Assembly: GCF_024181725.1 (NCBI RefSeq)
Contig: NZ_CP028908.1
Span: 1,674,001 to 1,738,000, forward strand
Origin: Bradyrhizobium sp. WD16
GTDB taxonomy: Bacteria; Pseudomonadota; Alphaproteobacteria; Rhizobiales; Xanthobacteraceae
Direction of reading: 5' to 3'
DNA: 64,000 nucleotides
Made by a program: the position numbers and the translations under genes. Positions 16,808 through 25,688 of the stretch are shown here, piece after piece (position 1 is the stretch's first letter; the number at the start of each line of letters is the position of its first letter). The notes below the pieces were generated by a model that had not been told where the DNA came from, did no database searches, and was given only the letters and a program-made list of their open reading frames with translations.

Positions 16808-17446
16808 TGAATAAATTGAACGCCTAATCCCCGCTGCCGTCCCAACTGCCAGGACACCGATCCGCCTTGCACGATGCCGGAGACATCCCGTCCAAGCTGG
16901 CGGTCAACGACGGGCCGCCAGTAGAACGAGCGTGAACTCGTGAGACTTCTCGACGATGGCGAACTTGCCGCTCGATAGTTGAACGGTTCCGGTGAAGGTC
17001 CCCGATACCGTCTCGCCATCGGCGGCAGCGCGAAACGGCAACGCCTTCTTCACCGCCATCTCTTCGCCGGCGCGGACGACCTCGCGCTCCTGAAGCATGG
17101 CGATCAGGTTGCGTCGATAGGCGGTGCGGCCGTCTGCTTGACGGATGGCGTCGCCACGGTTGATCAATGTCTCGCGGCGACGGTCCATCGCCTCGCGCAC
17201 CTGCTCGCCGAACCCCGACGCCGACAGGTCAGACGTGCCCGCACCGACAAGCCGCCTGTCCAGCCAGGTCGGTCCCACCGTGCCGATCTGCTTCTCAAGA
17301 TCGAAGGTCGAGAGGATGCGAATGTTGGCGCGGCTGTTCCGTCCGGCGTCATAGGCGGCGGTACGCGCTATTCGCCGGCCCGATCTCCAGCTCCACGCCC
17401 TGCACACTGAAACCTGCCGTGTGCGCTCACCAACCACGATGATCAC
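16795..17446 (-). pseudogene. Relaxase C-terminal remnant (DUF3363), frameshifted
   Basis: The frame from about 17400 reads STFDLEKQIGTVGPTWLDRRLVG, then FGEQVREAMDRRRETLI and TGTVQLSSGKFAIVEKSHEFTLV. This is the C-terminal DUF3363 part of relaxases carried by alphaproteobacterial conjugative elements. Near 16920 the frame breaks; the correct continuation (YWRPVVDRQLGRDVSGIVQGG, then VSWQLGRQRGLGV) is in another frame and stops at 16795. The nuclease domain is missing. The fragment abuts the lytic transglycosylase remnant directly, so a deletion joined two parts of a former transfer region. Confidence 0.75.
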
Positions 17447-17982
17447 GGCTGTGGTCCGTTGCTCGCCCGCGCGACAAACAGGCCGGCTGACTGCGGTGCG
17501 ATGAATAGTGGCGCACGGGTCCAGATGAGCGGATCAGTTGCTGCGACCATGACCGTGCCGGGCGTATCAATGCCGTCCAGCGCGGGTGTGACGGCCGCAA
17601 CATAGGCGCGCGTCTCAGCGGGCAGCGGCCGTCCTTTCAGCGATGCCTCGTAGCGACCGGGACCGGCATTGTAGGCGGCGATCCAGCCGGGCGAACCATA
17701 GCGATCGAACAGCTCCCGGATATAGCCCGCGCCCGCGATGATGTTGTCATGCGGGTCGTAAGGGTCCGCGCCGAGACGGTGCCGAATGCGCAAGCCCGCC
17801 CACGTCGCCGGCATGATCTGCATGAGCCCGATCGCACCCTTGGGCGAGATCGCCCGCGGATTGCCGCCGCTTTCGGCCGTCATCACCGCGCGTATCCAGA
17901 CGACGGGAAGCTCGAAGCGCTGCGCCGCAGCAGGCCGCTCCATACCAAAAATGCCACGGACGCTCCGGCCTCGCTCGTGCAA
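17443..17982 (-). pseudogene. Lytic transglycosylase (SLT) of a conjugative element, probably 5'-truncated
   Basis: Residues about 27-150 are a soluble-lytic-transglycosylase domain: VVWIRAVMTAESGGNP with the catalytic Glu37, GAIGLMQIMPATW and AAYNAGPGRYEASLKGRPLP. Such enzymes open peptidoglycan for conjugation machinery. The frame lacks the signal peptide expected for the family: its first 20 residues are unrelated and begin at a TTG, so the 5' end has probably been lost. Directly downstream is the relaxase remnant. The catalytic domain itself looks intact, so it could still be made in the cytoplasm. Confidence 0.65.
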
Positions 17983-18250
17983 TGCAAGTCAGGTAGAGCG
18001 CTATCCTGAAATCAACCTGAAGGATCTTTCTTTCGCGTGGGAGCCGCAAGCGATAATGGCGGGCCACGGCCTGTGTCGTCGCCCAGGCGCTCCATGAGAC
18101 TCAGCGTTGTCAATCTGCTTGATGGCGCGCTAGAGTGGAGAGCCGCCCCAGGCTCGGACGGCTCAGGATTCGGCCGGCCAGCTCAAATAACACAACTCCA
18201 ATATCAAGCTCCGAGATCAACTCAGCTCCAGGACGGCGATGGAGGCTTAC

Positions 18251-19186
18251 ATGCTAGGCATACGAGCGGCAGTCCAGAAATCCTCTTTCGCAGCGAGCAC
18301 GTATCACAAGCTCAGAGATCTGATCGACGGACAGCGGAAAGCTTCGATGGCCGAAGCTGCGCCCGTTTCCACGCCAAGCGAAACCGTTCAAGCGCCGGTC
18401 GACGCGCCACAGGCGACCGAAGCTGCCTCGCCGATCGCGCAACAGGAGGCGTCGGCGCCAGCGTGGAAGGCCGCCGACTTCGACATCTATCATCAGTATC
18501 CACCGCACGTATTCTATACCTTCCGCGACCGTGACGCCCTGTTTCGTGACGCCGTCACCGCCTATGCCAATGTTCCGGTCGGGGACGAACCATCCGGACT
18601 ACACACGGATCCCAATCGCGTCTTGCAGTTCTTTCAGCTCGTAGCGGCGGCCAACCGCCTGCCTGAAGGGGACTACGCAGAGTTCGGCTCGCACCGCGGT
18701 TTCAGCACCCGGGTGATCCATCGTTTCATGGATCCAGGCCGGACGCTGTATGCCTTCGATACGTTCGAAGGATTCGATGAGCGTGATATTGCCATCGAAA
18801 GAGAACGATACGATTCACCCTGGGAAGCCGGCTCTTTCGCGCCCACATCGGTGGAGCGGGTTGCGAAGTATGTTGGAGATGGCGAGTGGCCCGCCAACCT
18901 GAAACTGGTGAAGGGCTGGTTCCCCGACTCGTACCGCGGAATGAAAGATCGGCAATGGCGGTTTGTGCACGTCGATTTCGATCTGTACGCGCCGATCCGA
19001 GCGGCGCTGGACTGCACTTGGGACCAGGTCGTGCCGGGCGGCATCATCCTGATCCACGACTATGGATGCTACGGGTTTCCCGGAGCGCGTGCGGCCGTCG
19101 ACGAATTCTGCGAAGGGGTTGGCGTTCTGCCGATCGAGCTAGTGGATCGCTGGAGCTCCGCGGTCATCCGCAAGCCCCTCCGCTGA
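18251..19186 (+). CDS. TylF/MycF-family methyltransferase
   Basis: ATG 18251 is chosen because GGAGG lies six bases upstream; the ATG at 18239 lacks such a site. The 311-residue protein has a low-complexity Ala/Pro/Glu N-terminal stretch (about 35-75). It is followed by a class I SAM-dependent methyltransferase with GDYAEFGSHRGFSTRVIHRF (motif I), LYAFDTFEGFDE (motif II), VHVDFDLYAPI and GGIILIHDYGCYGFPGA (metal-binding Asp). TylF-type enzymes O-methylate sugars. It sits 14 bases before a second gene whose C-terminus is the same enzyme family, so both probably act on one glycan. Confidence 0.85.
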   Translation: MLGIRAAVQKSSFAASTYHKLRDLIDGQRKASMAEAAPVSTPSETVQAPVDAPQATEAASPIAQQEASAPAWKAADFDIYHQYPPHVFYTFRDRDALFRDAVTAYANVPVGDEPSGLHTDPNRVLQFFQLVAAANRLPEGDYAEFGSHRGFSTRVIHRFMDPGRTLYAFDTFEGFDERDIAIERERYDSPWEAGSFAPTSVERVAKYVGDGEWPANLKLVKGWFPDSYRGMKDRQWRFVHVDFDLYAPIRAALDCTWDQVVPGGIILIHDYGCYGFPGARAAVDEFCEGVGVLPIELVDRWSSAVIRKPLR

Positions 19187-19200
19187 CATGGCGAGCTGAC

Positions 19201-21426
19201 GTGAACGAGGCCCTCCCCGGAATGCAGCGCCCCCCTCTGCACGTGGTCGTGCCCGTCTGGGGCGACGCGTATCTGGACACGTTCCTCGACTACAGCCTGC
19301 CGGCGCAGCTGTCGTCCGGCAACATCCCCGCCGTGCCGCCGGATGACCGCAACCGCTACACGATTTATACGACCGCGGAGGGCTACCGCCGCAGCCACGC
19401 GCACCCGGCCGTCAGGCAGCTCGCCACATTCATCAGGGTCGAATTCAAGCCGGTCGAGGCCCTCACAGGCCGTGCTGCGCACAACAAATATCATACGAAG
19501 AGCAAGTGCTACGCCATCGCGCTCAACGCCGCTTCGGAAGCGGGGGCGGCGGTGGCGATGCTCAATGCGGACATTCTTCTGGCCGACGGCTTCCTTCGCG
19601 CGGCGCTGCGGCTGGTCGCGTCAGGCAAGCGCGTGGTCGAAGTGACCGGAAGCCGCGGCCTGCAAGATCCGATCAAAGCCACCCTCGACCGCCGCTTTCG
19701 CGACCGCGACGGCGCGATTTCCATCAGCCCCGCACAGCTGTCGGGGCTTTGGCTGGAGAACCTGCACCCGCAACTGGCCATGCACTCTGTCGATGGACCG
19801 GAAGGAGGATCGTTCCATCCCTCGCACCTTTATTGGCTGGTTGGGAAGGAAGGCGTCATCATCCGGGGATTCCATCTGTACCCCATCGTGGTCAGGCCTC
19901 ATGCCGGCCCGGTCAGGTTCTCCGGAACAATCGACGACGATCTGGTCGCCCTGCTCGCGGCGACTCCCGACGAACGCGTCATCATTCGTGACACCACCGA
20001 CCTGTTCTGCTGCGAACTCAGTCCGGCCGAGCACCCCGTCGACCATGTCGCCACACGAGGAGACCGGAAAAGCATGCTAGACTTCTACGCACGCTACCGG
20101 GCCGAGAACATCGCCAACCTGGAGACGGAGATCGTCATCTCCAATGCCCCTCCGGTCGGCGAGCTATGGGACCTGAGGCGGCGCGAGAGCAGCCAGTTCG
20201 TTGAAGGGCTGGTCAGTGACCTGAGACGCGACATGGCACCACAAGATGCTTGCAACCCGGCAAATGCGATGAAGGTGACGGGCACCGCCTTGGGGCGTTC
20301 AGCCGACCAGGTTGGCGCGATAGAAGACGAGGTCGAGTTCATCAAGGCCGTCGGGGAGATGCTGGACACCGGCCAGCCGATCCCGTTCGAGCTGGAGGAG
20401 CGGAGCCTCCTGATCCACCTCAAATCGTATCCGGACCGGGCGGATCTCCTGCAACGGCTCTGCACGGTGCACACGCTGCAGGGCAAACCCGTTCCCCTCG
20501 ACCTGGAGGAACGCACGCTCGTCTCGAACCTCACGCTTGAGCCGGACCGCGCCGATCTCCTGGAGCGGCTGCGCATCGTCCAGGTGGCGCTGGGCAAGAC
20601 GGCGCCGCCGGCGCCGGCGCTCGGCCGGTCCGGCGAACAGGCCTCCCAGACCGACATCGACTTCCAGCGCGAAGCCGAAGACTTCGCCTGGGCGGTCGAC
20701 CGGCGCGACATGGATACCGCCTTCTCGCCGATCCTGGAGCTGTCGCGGCGGTTCACGATGACCTCCGTCGAGAGAACGTATGCGCTCTACCAGTCGGTGC
20801 GCTACATCGAGGCGGCAAACATACCTGGCGCGATCGTGGAATGCGGCGTCTGGCGCGGCGGCAGCATCATGGTCGCGCTGGCGACGCTGAAGGCGCTCGG
20901 CAGGACCGAGCGCGACGTCTATCTGTTCGACACCTTCGAAGGCCTGCCCCGGCCGGACGAGGACAAGGACATCGACGTGCTCGGCAATCGCGCCATCGAC
21001 GGCTGGCTGCCGCATGCCCGGGGCAACGAGCGAAGCAACTGGGCCTATGCCAGCCTCGAAGACGTGCGCGCCAACATCGGCCTGACGGGTTATCCGCTCG
21101 ATCGCGTTCACTTCATCAAGGGGATGGTCGAAAGCACGCTGCCCGGGAACGCGCCGGGGCGGATCGCGCTCTGCCGGTTGGATACCGACTGGTATGCATC
21201 GACCCGGCACGAAATGATCCATCTCTATCCGCGCCTGAGCGTCGGGGGCGTCCTGATCATCGACGACTACGGGCACTTCCGCGGCGCTCGCCAGGCGGTC
21301 GACGAATATCTGGCCGAAACGCGAACGCCCTTGTTGCTCAACCGGATCGACTATTCAGGCCGGCTGGCTATAAAGCCGCAGCCGCCGGGGATATTGCAGC
21401 GGCTCCGGTCGACATGGCGTCGGTAG
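19201..21426 (+). CDS. Bifunctional glycosyltransferase-like / TylF-family methyltransferase fusion
   Basis: The long frame extends upstream into the previous gene; GTG 19201 (or ATG 19222) gives a protein of about 741 residues. Residues about 8-330 begin LHVVVPVWGDAYLDTFLDYSLPAQ and contain AVAMLNADILLADGF, resembling glycosyltransferase-A-like domains (Asp-containing NAD segment). Residues about 393-466 hold two tandem 36-37-residue repeats sharing LEER and PDRADLL. Residues about 500-741 are a TylF-like methyltransferase (AIVECGVWRGGSIMVAL, VYLFDTFEGLPRPDE, VLIIDDYGHFRGARQAVDEY). The fusion suggests sugar transfer plus O-methylation on one polypeptide, for capsule, LPS or glycoprotein. The glycosyltransferase assignment is the weaker half. 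Confidence 0.72.
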   Translation: MNEALPGMQRPPLHVVVPVWGDAYLDTFLDYSLPAQLSSGNIPAVPPDDRNRYTIYTTAEGYRRSHAHPAVRQLATFIRVEFKPVEALTGRAAHNKYHTKSKCYAIALNAASEAGAAVAMLNADILLADGFLRAALRLVASGKRVVEVTGSRGLQDPIKATLDRRFRDRDGAISISPAQLSGLWLENLHPQLAMHSVDGPEGGSFHPSHLYWLVGKEGVIIRGFHLYPIVVRPHAGPVRFSGTIDDDLVALLAATPDERVIIRDTTDLFCCELSPAEHPVDHVATRGDRKSMLDFYARYRAENIANLETEIVISNAPPVGELWDLRRRESSQFVEGLVSDLRRDMAPQDACNPANAMKVTGTALGRSADQVGAIEDEVEFIKAVGEMLDTGQPIPFELEERSLLIHLKSYPDRADLLQRLCTVHTLQGKPVPLDLEERTLVSNLTLEPDRADLLERLRIVQVALGKTAPPAPALGRSGEQASQTDIDFQREAEDFAWAVDRRDMDTAFSPILELSRRFTMTSVERTYALYQSVRYIEAANIPGAIVECGVWRGGSIMVALATLKALGRTERDVYLFDTFEGLPRPDEDKDIDVLGNRAIDGWLPHARGNERSNWAYASLEDVRANIGLTGYPLDRVHFIKGMVESTLPGNAPGRIALCRLDTDWYASTRHEMIHLYPRLSVGGVLIIDDYGHFRGARQAVDEYLAETRTPLLLNRIDYSGRLAIKPQPPGILQRLRSTWRR

Positions 21427-21538
21427 CTGCGGCGCTACGGCCGCGCGGCTGATGGAAACGCGGCATATAGGCCTGAAAGAGACGCCATGCAGATCGCTGC
21501 ACCCGCGATCATACGCCTCGCGTGGCGCGCCAATCGCT

Positions 21539-22591
21539 TCAACAAGCAATTGGCTCCCCGCTCATCGTCGCCGACGACCGCAACTCGCGGAACGAGACGA
21601 GCCGGCCCTGCTCCTCGTCCCAAAGCACCATGTGCACGCACCGCAGGCTCTGCAGCAGCGTCAGCCGCCCGGTGGCCGCAAGCGCCGGGTGATCGCGCAA
21701 CACGACCGGCAGACGATAATACGGAATGCGGCTGGACAGGTGGTGGACGTGGTGCACGCCGATGTTGGCCGTGAACCAGCGCAACACCCCCGGCAAGTCA
21801 TAGTATGAACTGCCGCGCAGCGCCGCCTCGCCAAAACTCCAGTCCGGGTCATGCGCCCAATAGGTGTCGACGAACTGGTGCTGAATATAGAACAGCCAGA
21901 CCCCGATTGCTGACGCGAGCAGCGTGATCGGCAGATGGACGCGCAGGAAGGGGCCGACGCCAACCAACCAGATCAGTGCCGCGACCATGATCGCGATCGC
22001 CGCGTTCGTCGCCATCGTGCTGAGCCAGGGCTGCCACCCACCGTGTGGCAATCCGATCGGCAGGCGCTGCCTCAGCAGAAAGACGTAGACCGGACCGACA
22101 CCGAACATGACGATGGGGTGCCGATACAGGCGATAGCGAAGCCGCCGCCATCGCGACAGCGCCAGATATTCGCGCACCGTCAGGGTATCGACATCGCCGA
22201 TGCCGCGCCGATCGAGATGGCCTGAGGTGGCGTGATGGATCGCGTGCATGTGCCGCCAGAAGTCATAGGGCGTCAATGTCACCACGCCGATCATTCGGCC
22301 GACCCAGTCGTTGGCGCGGCGATGACGAAAGAAGGCGCCATGACCGCAATCGTGCTGGATCATGAAAAGCCGCACCAGAAATCCGGCCGCCGGCACCGCG
22401 AGCAGCAGGCAAAGCCAGTAGCTGATGCCGAGGGCGGCCCACATCAGAATCCACAAGAGCACGAGGGGCACCGCGGTGATGACGAGTTCGACAATGCTGC
22501 GCGCGAAACTCGGATCACGATAGCGAACGAGGGTCCTTGCCCACGCGCGCGCATCGTGTGCGGTCAATGCGTCGGATTCACCGTCACCCAT
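21539..22591 (-). CDS. Fatty acid desaturase
   Basis: The 350-residue membrane di-iron desaturase has three histidine boxes: HDCGH (80-84), HAIHH (116-120) and HVHH near residue 284 (NIGVHHVHHLSSRIPYYRLP). Hydrophobic segments are at about 35-75, 100-112, 170-190, 205-225 and 232-250. It introduces a double bond into lipid acyl chains at the inner membrane, using an electron donor not encoded nearby. Convergent with the glycosyltransferase-methyltransferase fusion. The acyl position desaturated cannot be told from sequence. Confidence 0.9.
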   Translation of the reverse strand: MGDGESDALTAHDARAWARTLVRYRDPSFARSIVELVITAVPLVLLWILMWAALGISYWLCLLLAVPAAGFLVRLFMIQHDCGHGAFFRHRRANDWVGRMIGVVTLTPYDFWRHMHAIHHATSGHLDRRGIGDVDTLTVREYLALSRWRRLRYRLYRHPIVMFGVGPVYVFLLRQRLPIGLPHGGWQPWLSTMATNAAIAIMVAALIWLVGVGPFLRVHLPITLLASAIGVWLFYIQHQFVDTYWAHDPDWSFGEAALRGSSYYDLPGVLRWFTANIGVHHVHHLSSRIPYYRLPVVLRDHPALAATGRLTLLQSLRCVHMVLWDEEQGRLVSFRELRSSATMSGEPIAC

Positions 22592-23013
22592 GCTTCAGCA
22601 CCATTCCCAGAACCACTATTCTCATCTCCACTATTGCCATCGCCATGGATGGCGGCGCCGAGCGCGAACTGCGATGCGGCATTGCGACGCGTCAATCAGC
22701 GGAGCCCGCCGCGTTCCAGTATTGACGAGGGCTGCGGCGCCAGCGCGATCATTCAACGAAAGCGGGTATGACGAACCGGAACAAAGCCAATCAGGCGAGA
22801 CAAGCAGCCGACGCCGCCACTCCTTTACACCGGTGCCCAACCGACGGCCAACATAATCAGGGGGCGGCGGGCGCGAAGAGCAAGCCAAAGCCCGGACCAG
22901 CGATTGTCGCTGGTATGATTTGCCGGCCGCTGCCGACAACCGATCCGTCATTTGAGGTCGCTGCGACGATCAGGCGCGCCGAGGCCTGGTCGCGCACGAC
23001 CGCACGGCTTACC
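22592..23013. other. Intergenic, no gene recognised
   Basis: Only short frames without recognisable family are present between the desaturase start and the palindromic module array. The desaturase promoter should lie in the first 150 bases; no convincing hexamers were picked. Confidence 0.5.
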
Positions 23014-23342
23014 CTAGTGTCCCGTCTCCGAATTACCGCTTCGTTTGCCTCACCCTCGCACGGTCATTCGGAGACATCGGGACACCAGCAAAATCAAAAA
23101 GCTAGTGTGGCTTATGTCTCGCAATTGCCTACAGGGGCTTGCCGCAAAGGGCATAGGCAATTGCGAGACGCCACACTAGTGCGGTGGATCTGACGCTCGT
23201 TTCAGTATTGCAGCGAGTTCTTCATACGAGCGTCAGATCCAAAACCGCACTAGAATCATAGCCATGCTGGTGTCCCTTTGGTTCTAACGTTCGTACGAGC
23301 GCTCGCTGCAAAGTGATACGAACGTTAGAACCGGGACACTAG
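23014..23342 (+). repeat. Composite palindromic array B-linker-A-C-linker-D
   Basis: This is the most complete copy of the family. Module B (reverse) is 23014-23088; linker CAAAATCAAAAAG; module A (reverse) is 23102-23179; module C is 23176-23253, sharing its CTAG with A; linker AATCATAGCCATG; module D is 23267-23342. Each module is 75-79 bp with CTAGTG-type ends, a 9-10 bp outer stem, a 3-4 nt bulge on one arm and a 10-16 bp inner stem. Inner stems: A GTCTCGCAATTGCCTA; B GTCTCCGAAT; C GGATCTGACGCTCGT; D GGTTCTAACGTTCGTA. Confidence 0.9.
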
Positions 23343-24710
23343 CGCCCCCGCCCGGATCGACGCCGGGGCTTCGCCCATCAGGCAGCGCTGCCACATGGTC
23401 TCGTAGAGGTCTTCGAGGGCCCGGGTATAGGCGCCGACGTCAAACAGCGGCGTGGTCAGGCGATTATGCCGGAGCCTCGCCTTGCACGCCTCCAGCAGGT
23501 CCGGCTCGCCGGCCAGCGCCAGGGCAACGGCGAGATAGTCATCCTCGTCCGCGGCGATCAATTCCGGCAGGCCGATAGCATGCAACAGGCTGCCCGCGAC
23601 ACGGGACGGGAACGTCTCGCCGGCGCAGGTGACGACCGGCACGCCGGCGAACAACGCGTCGCTCGCCGTGGTGTGCGCGCCATAGGGCATGGTGTCGAGG
23701 ACGAGGTCGGCGAGTTGCAGGCGGCCGAGATGATCGCTCTGCTTCAGGTCGGGGGCGAAGACCAGGCGATCGGGGGCAATGCCGCGGCACAGCGCCTCGC
23801 CGCGCAGATTGCCTTCCGCCCGCGCGGCGCCGAGCAGCCACAGCACGCTGCCGGGCGTTGATTCGAGCAGGCGGCACCACAGGTCGTAGACCGGTGGCGT
23901 GATCTTGTAGGCCTGGTTGAAGCAGCAGAAGACGAAGCCGATCTCCGGCAGGCCGGCCTCCGCCCGGGCCGGCTTGCGGCCGATCGCGCCGCGGCGGCCG
24001 TGCGGCTGATAGGAATGCGGCATATAGGCGAAGGCCTCGGAATAATCCGGTGCGGTCGCCATCGGCGTCACGAACGGGTCGGTGATGATATAGTCGCAGA
24101 TGCCGCCGCCCAGCGTTCCCGGATAGCCAAGATAATTCACCTGAACCGGCGCCGGCCGCAGCATCAGGACGCCGGTGCGGGCGCCCAGGGTATAGCCCTT
24201 CAGGTCGACCAGAATATCGATCCCGGCGCGATGCACGGCGCGCGCCGCTTCGCTGTCGCTCAGCGCCGAGACGTCGTGAAAAGCATCGAAGGCTTCGTGG
24301 ACGCGCTGGCGCATGGCGCCGCCATCGTCGGCGCCGAAAGAGAAGGCGTGCAGCTCGCAGCGCTGGCGATCGTGCGCCTCGAACGTTTCAATCAGCAGGC
24401 GTGAGGTGGCGTGGTCGTGGAAGTCGTTCGATAAATAGCCGATGCGCAGCTTCCTGCGCGCGGCCAGATCGAAGCGGAACGCGAGGCGCTCGCGCTCCGG
24501 GATGCTGGCCGCGATCCGATCCCGCGTCCAGAGCTCCGAACAGGCGCGATGCTCCTGGCCGCTGATGCCGGGCACCGAGAGCAGCAGGAACGGCGACAGC
24601 CGACCGGCCTCGCCCGCGGACAGCAGGGCACGAATGCGCGACGCCGACAGGGCGAAGTCGTCCCACTCGCACATCTCGCGGCCGCGACTGAAGGATTTCA
24701 ATACATCCAT
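23325..24710 (-). CDS. GT41-type (SPINDLY/OGT-like) glycosyltransferase without TPR domain
   Basis: The 461-residue protein matches the catalytic part of O-GlcNAc-transferase-like bacterial proteins: KLRIGYLSNDFHDHATSRLL, DILVDLKGYTLGARTGVL, RPAPVQVNYLGYPGTLG, FVFCCFNQAYKITPPVY and LVLDTMPYGAHTTASDALFAGVPVVTC. It would transfer a sugar from a nucleotide sugar to protein or glycan. The usual N-terminal TPR array is absent, so it is either truncated or a short form. The last residues (LVSRF) and the TAA come from the type-D palindromic module at 23267-23342, so the 3' end has been remodelled. The start has only a weak ribosome-binding site. Confidence 0.8.
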   Translation of the reverse strand: MDVLKSFSRGREMCEWDDFALSASRIRALLSAGEAGRLSPFLLLSVPGISGQEHRACSELWTRDRIAASIPERERLAFRFDLAARRKLRIGYLSNDFHDHATSRLLIETFEAHDRQRCELHAFSFGADDGGAMRQRVHEAFDAFHDVSALSDSEAARAVHRAGIDILVDLKGYTLGARTGVLMLRPAPVQVNYLGYPGTLGGGICDYIITDPFVTPMATAPDYSEAFAYMPHSYQPHGRRGAIGRKPARAEAGLPEIGFVFCCFNQAYKITPPVYDLWCRLLESTPGSVLWLLGAARAEGNLRGEALCRGIAPDRLVFAPDLKQSDHLGRLQLADLVLDTMPYGAHTTASDALFAGVPVVTCAGETFPSRVAGSLLHAIGLPELIAADEDDYLAVALALAGEPDLLEACKARLRHNRLTTPLFDVGAYTRALEDLYETMWQRCLMGEAPASIRAGALVSRF

Positions 24711-25230
24711 CCCAAGCGAGCACCCAGGCGAGGCTCATGCCATCGCGCCGGATATCCGGACTGCAGGCAAGGCGCGCAACGTCGTTGCCGGGAACCCGCT
24801 CAAGGGGCCAAGCAAGTCCTGCGCCAGCGAAGCGGCGCCTGCGAGCGGGAGCGGTTCCGGGCGCAACAACGCGGCGCGGCCGGGCGAGCGGTTCGCCCCC
24901 CCCGCGGCCGGCAGCTCCGGAGGCATGCCGGCGGGCAACTGCGCGCCCTCCATGGCCGAATGCCGAGAAGAAACATCATTTATAGAGGCTTATTTATAGA
25001 GGCGAATTCGACCGGCGGGCCTCGTTGTTCGGTCGTTCGTCCCTATATCCATATGGATCCGGTCGGCCATCGAGACTGATCGGAAGGAGCGACCGAGTAC
25101 GGCGAGCTGGTGAAGACCTCGACCAGCCCCTTAAGGCAAGCCTTGAACTTCAGGAATTGGAGCGCCGCTTCGCCTCATCTGTCTTCGCAAACTGACGAGA
25201 GGTGCTCAGCAAGAGAGAAGGACGCGCGAC
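24711..25230. other. Intergenic; small Pro/Ala-rich minus-strand frame and a direct repeat
   Basis: A 72-codon minus-strand frame at 24735-24953 is Pro/Ala/Leu-rich with no recognised family. TTTATAGAGGC occurs twice with a 14-base period (24979-24989 and 24993-25003) in an AT-rich spot that may be promoter DNA for the glycosyltransferase. No TPR remnant was found. Confidence 0.4.
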
Positions 25231-25506
25231 ATGACGCTCACACGAGGTGGATTCCGACGCTACGACTATGACCGGATGGTCGTTCTGTTTACGATGACGG
25301 ATGATGCGACCGAAGTGGCATGCGCGATCAGCTCCGCCGCCCTGGACGACCTCGATGGATCGACCGCCACAAAGGCGGAACAGCGCGAACAACAGTTTCT
25401 CAGGCTCCGCGATCGCATCGAAGAGCGCGCATCGCGCAAGTTTGCCGATGCCGAGCTTGAGGGACGTCCTCCGGGCATCATCCTCCGCAGCGTCGATTTT
25501 CGCTGA
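25231..25506 (+). CDS. DUF1488 family protein
   Basis: A 91-residue protein starting MTLTRGGFRRYDYDRMVVLFTMTD, followed by VACAISSAALDDL. This fits the DUF1488 family of small uncharacterised proteobacterial proteins of about 85-95 residues, in which the CAISxxALDDL block is typical. It stands alone on the plus strand with a purine-rich AGAGAGAAGGA upstream. No operon partner or function can be suggested. Confidence 0.75.
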   Translation: MTLTRGGFRRYDYDRMVVLFTMTDDATEVACAISSAALDDLDGSTATKAEQREQQFLRLRDRIEERASRKFADAELEGRPPGIILRSVDFR

Positions 25507-25688
25507 AGGCGCCGGGGACGCCAGCCGAAACGGCCGGGACCACGGCCACACCGCGCCCTGCATGATCCTCAGCAACGACCAGGAAGCGCCCTGAGACCGC
25601 GGCGGAGGATCCCGCCACGGCTTCTCGCCTTGTTTTGATCACGATTTCAGCACCCACTGCAGCCGTGCAACGCACTTGGGGGCTGACG

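Noticed and set aside
23014-23342. Possible CRISPR-like array
   Set aside because: Units differ in sequence, are palindromic with shared ends only, and there are no uniform repeats with spacers or cas genes.
24735-24953. 72-codon Pro/Ala-rich minus-strand frame
   Set aside because: No family, no clear ribosome-binding site and low-complexity composition; kept only as part of the intergenic note.
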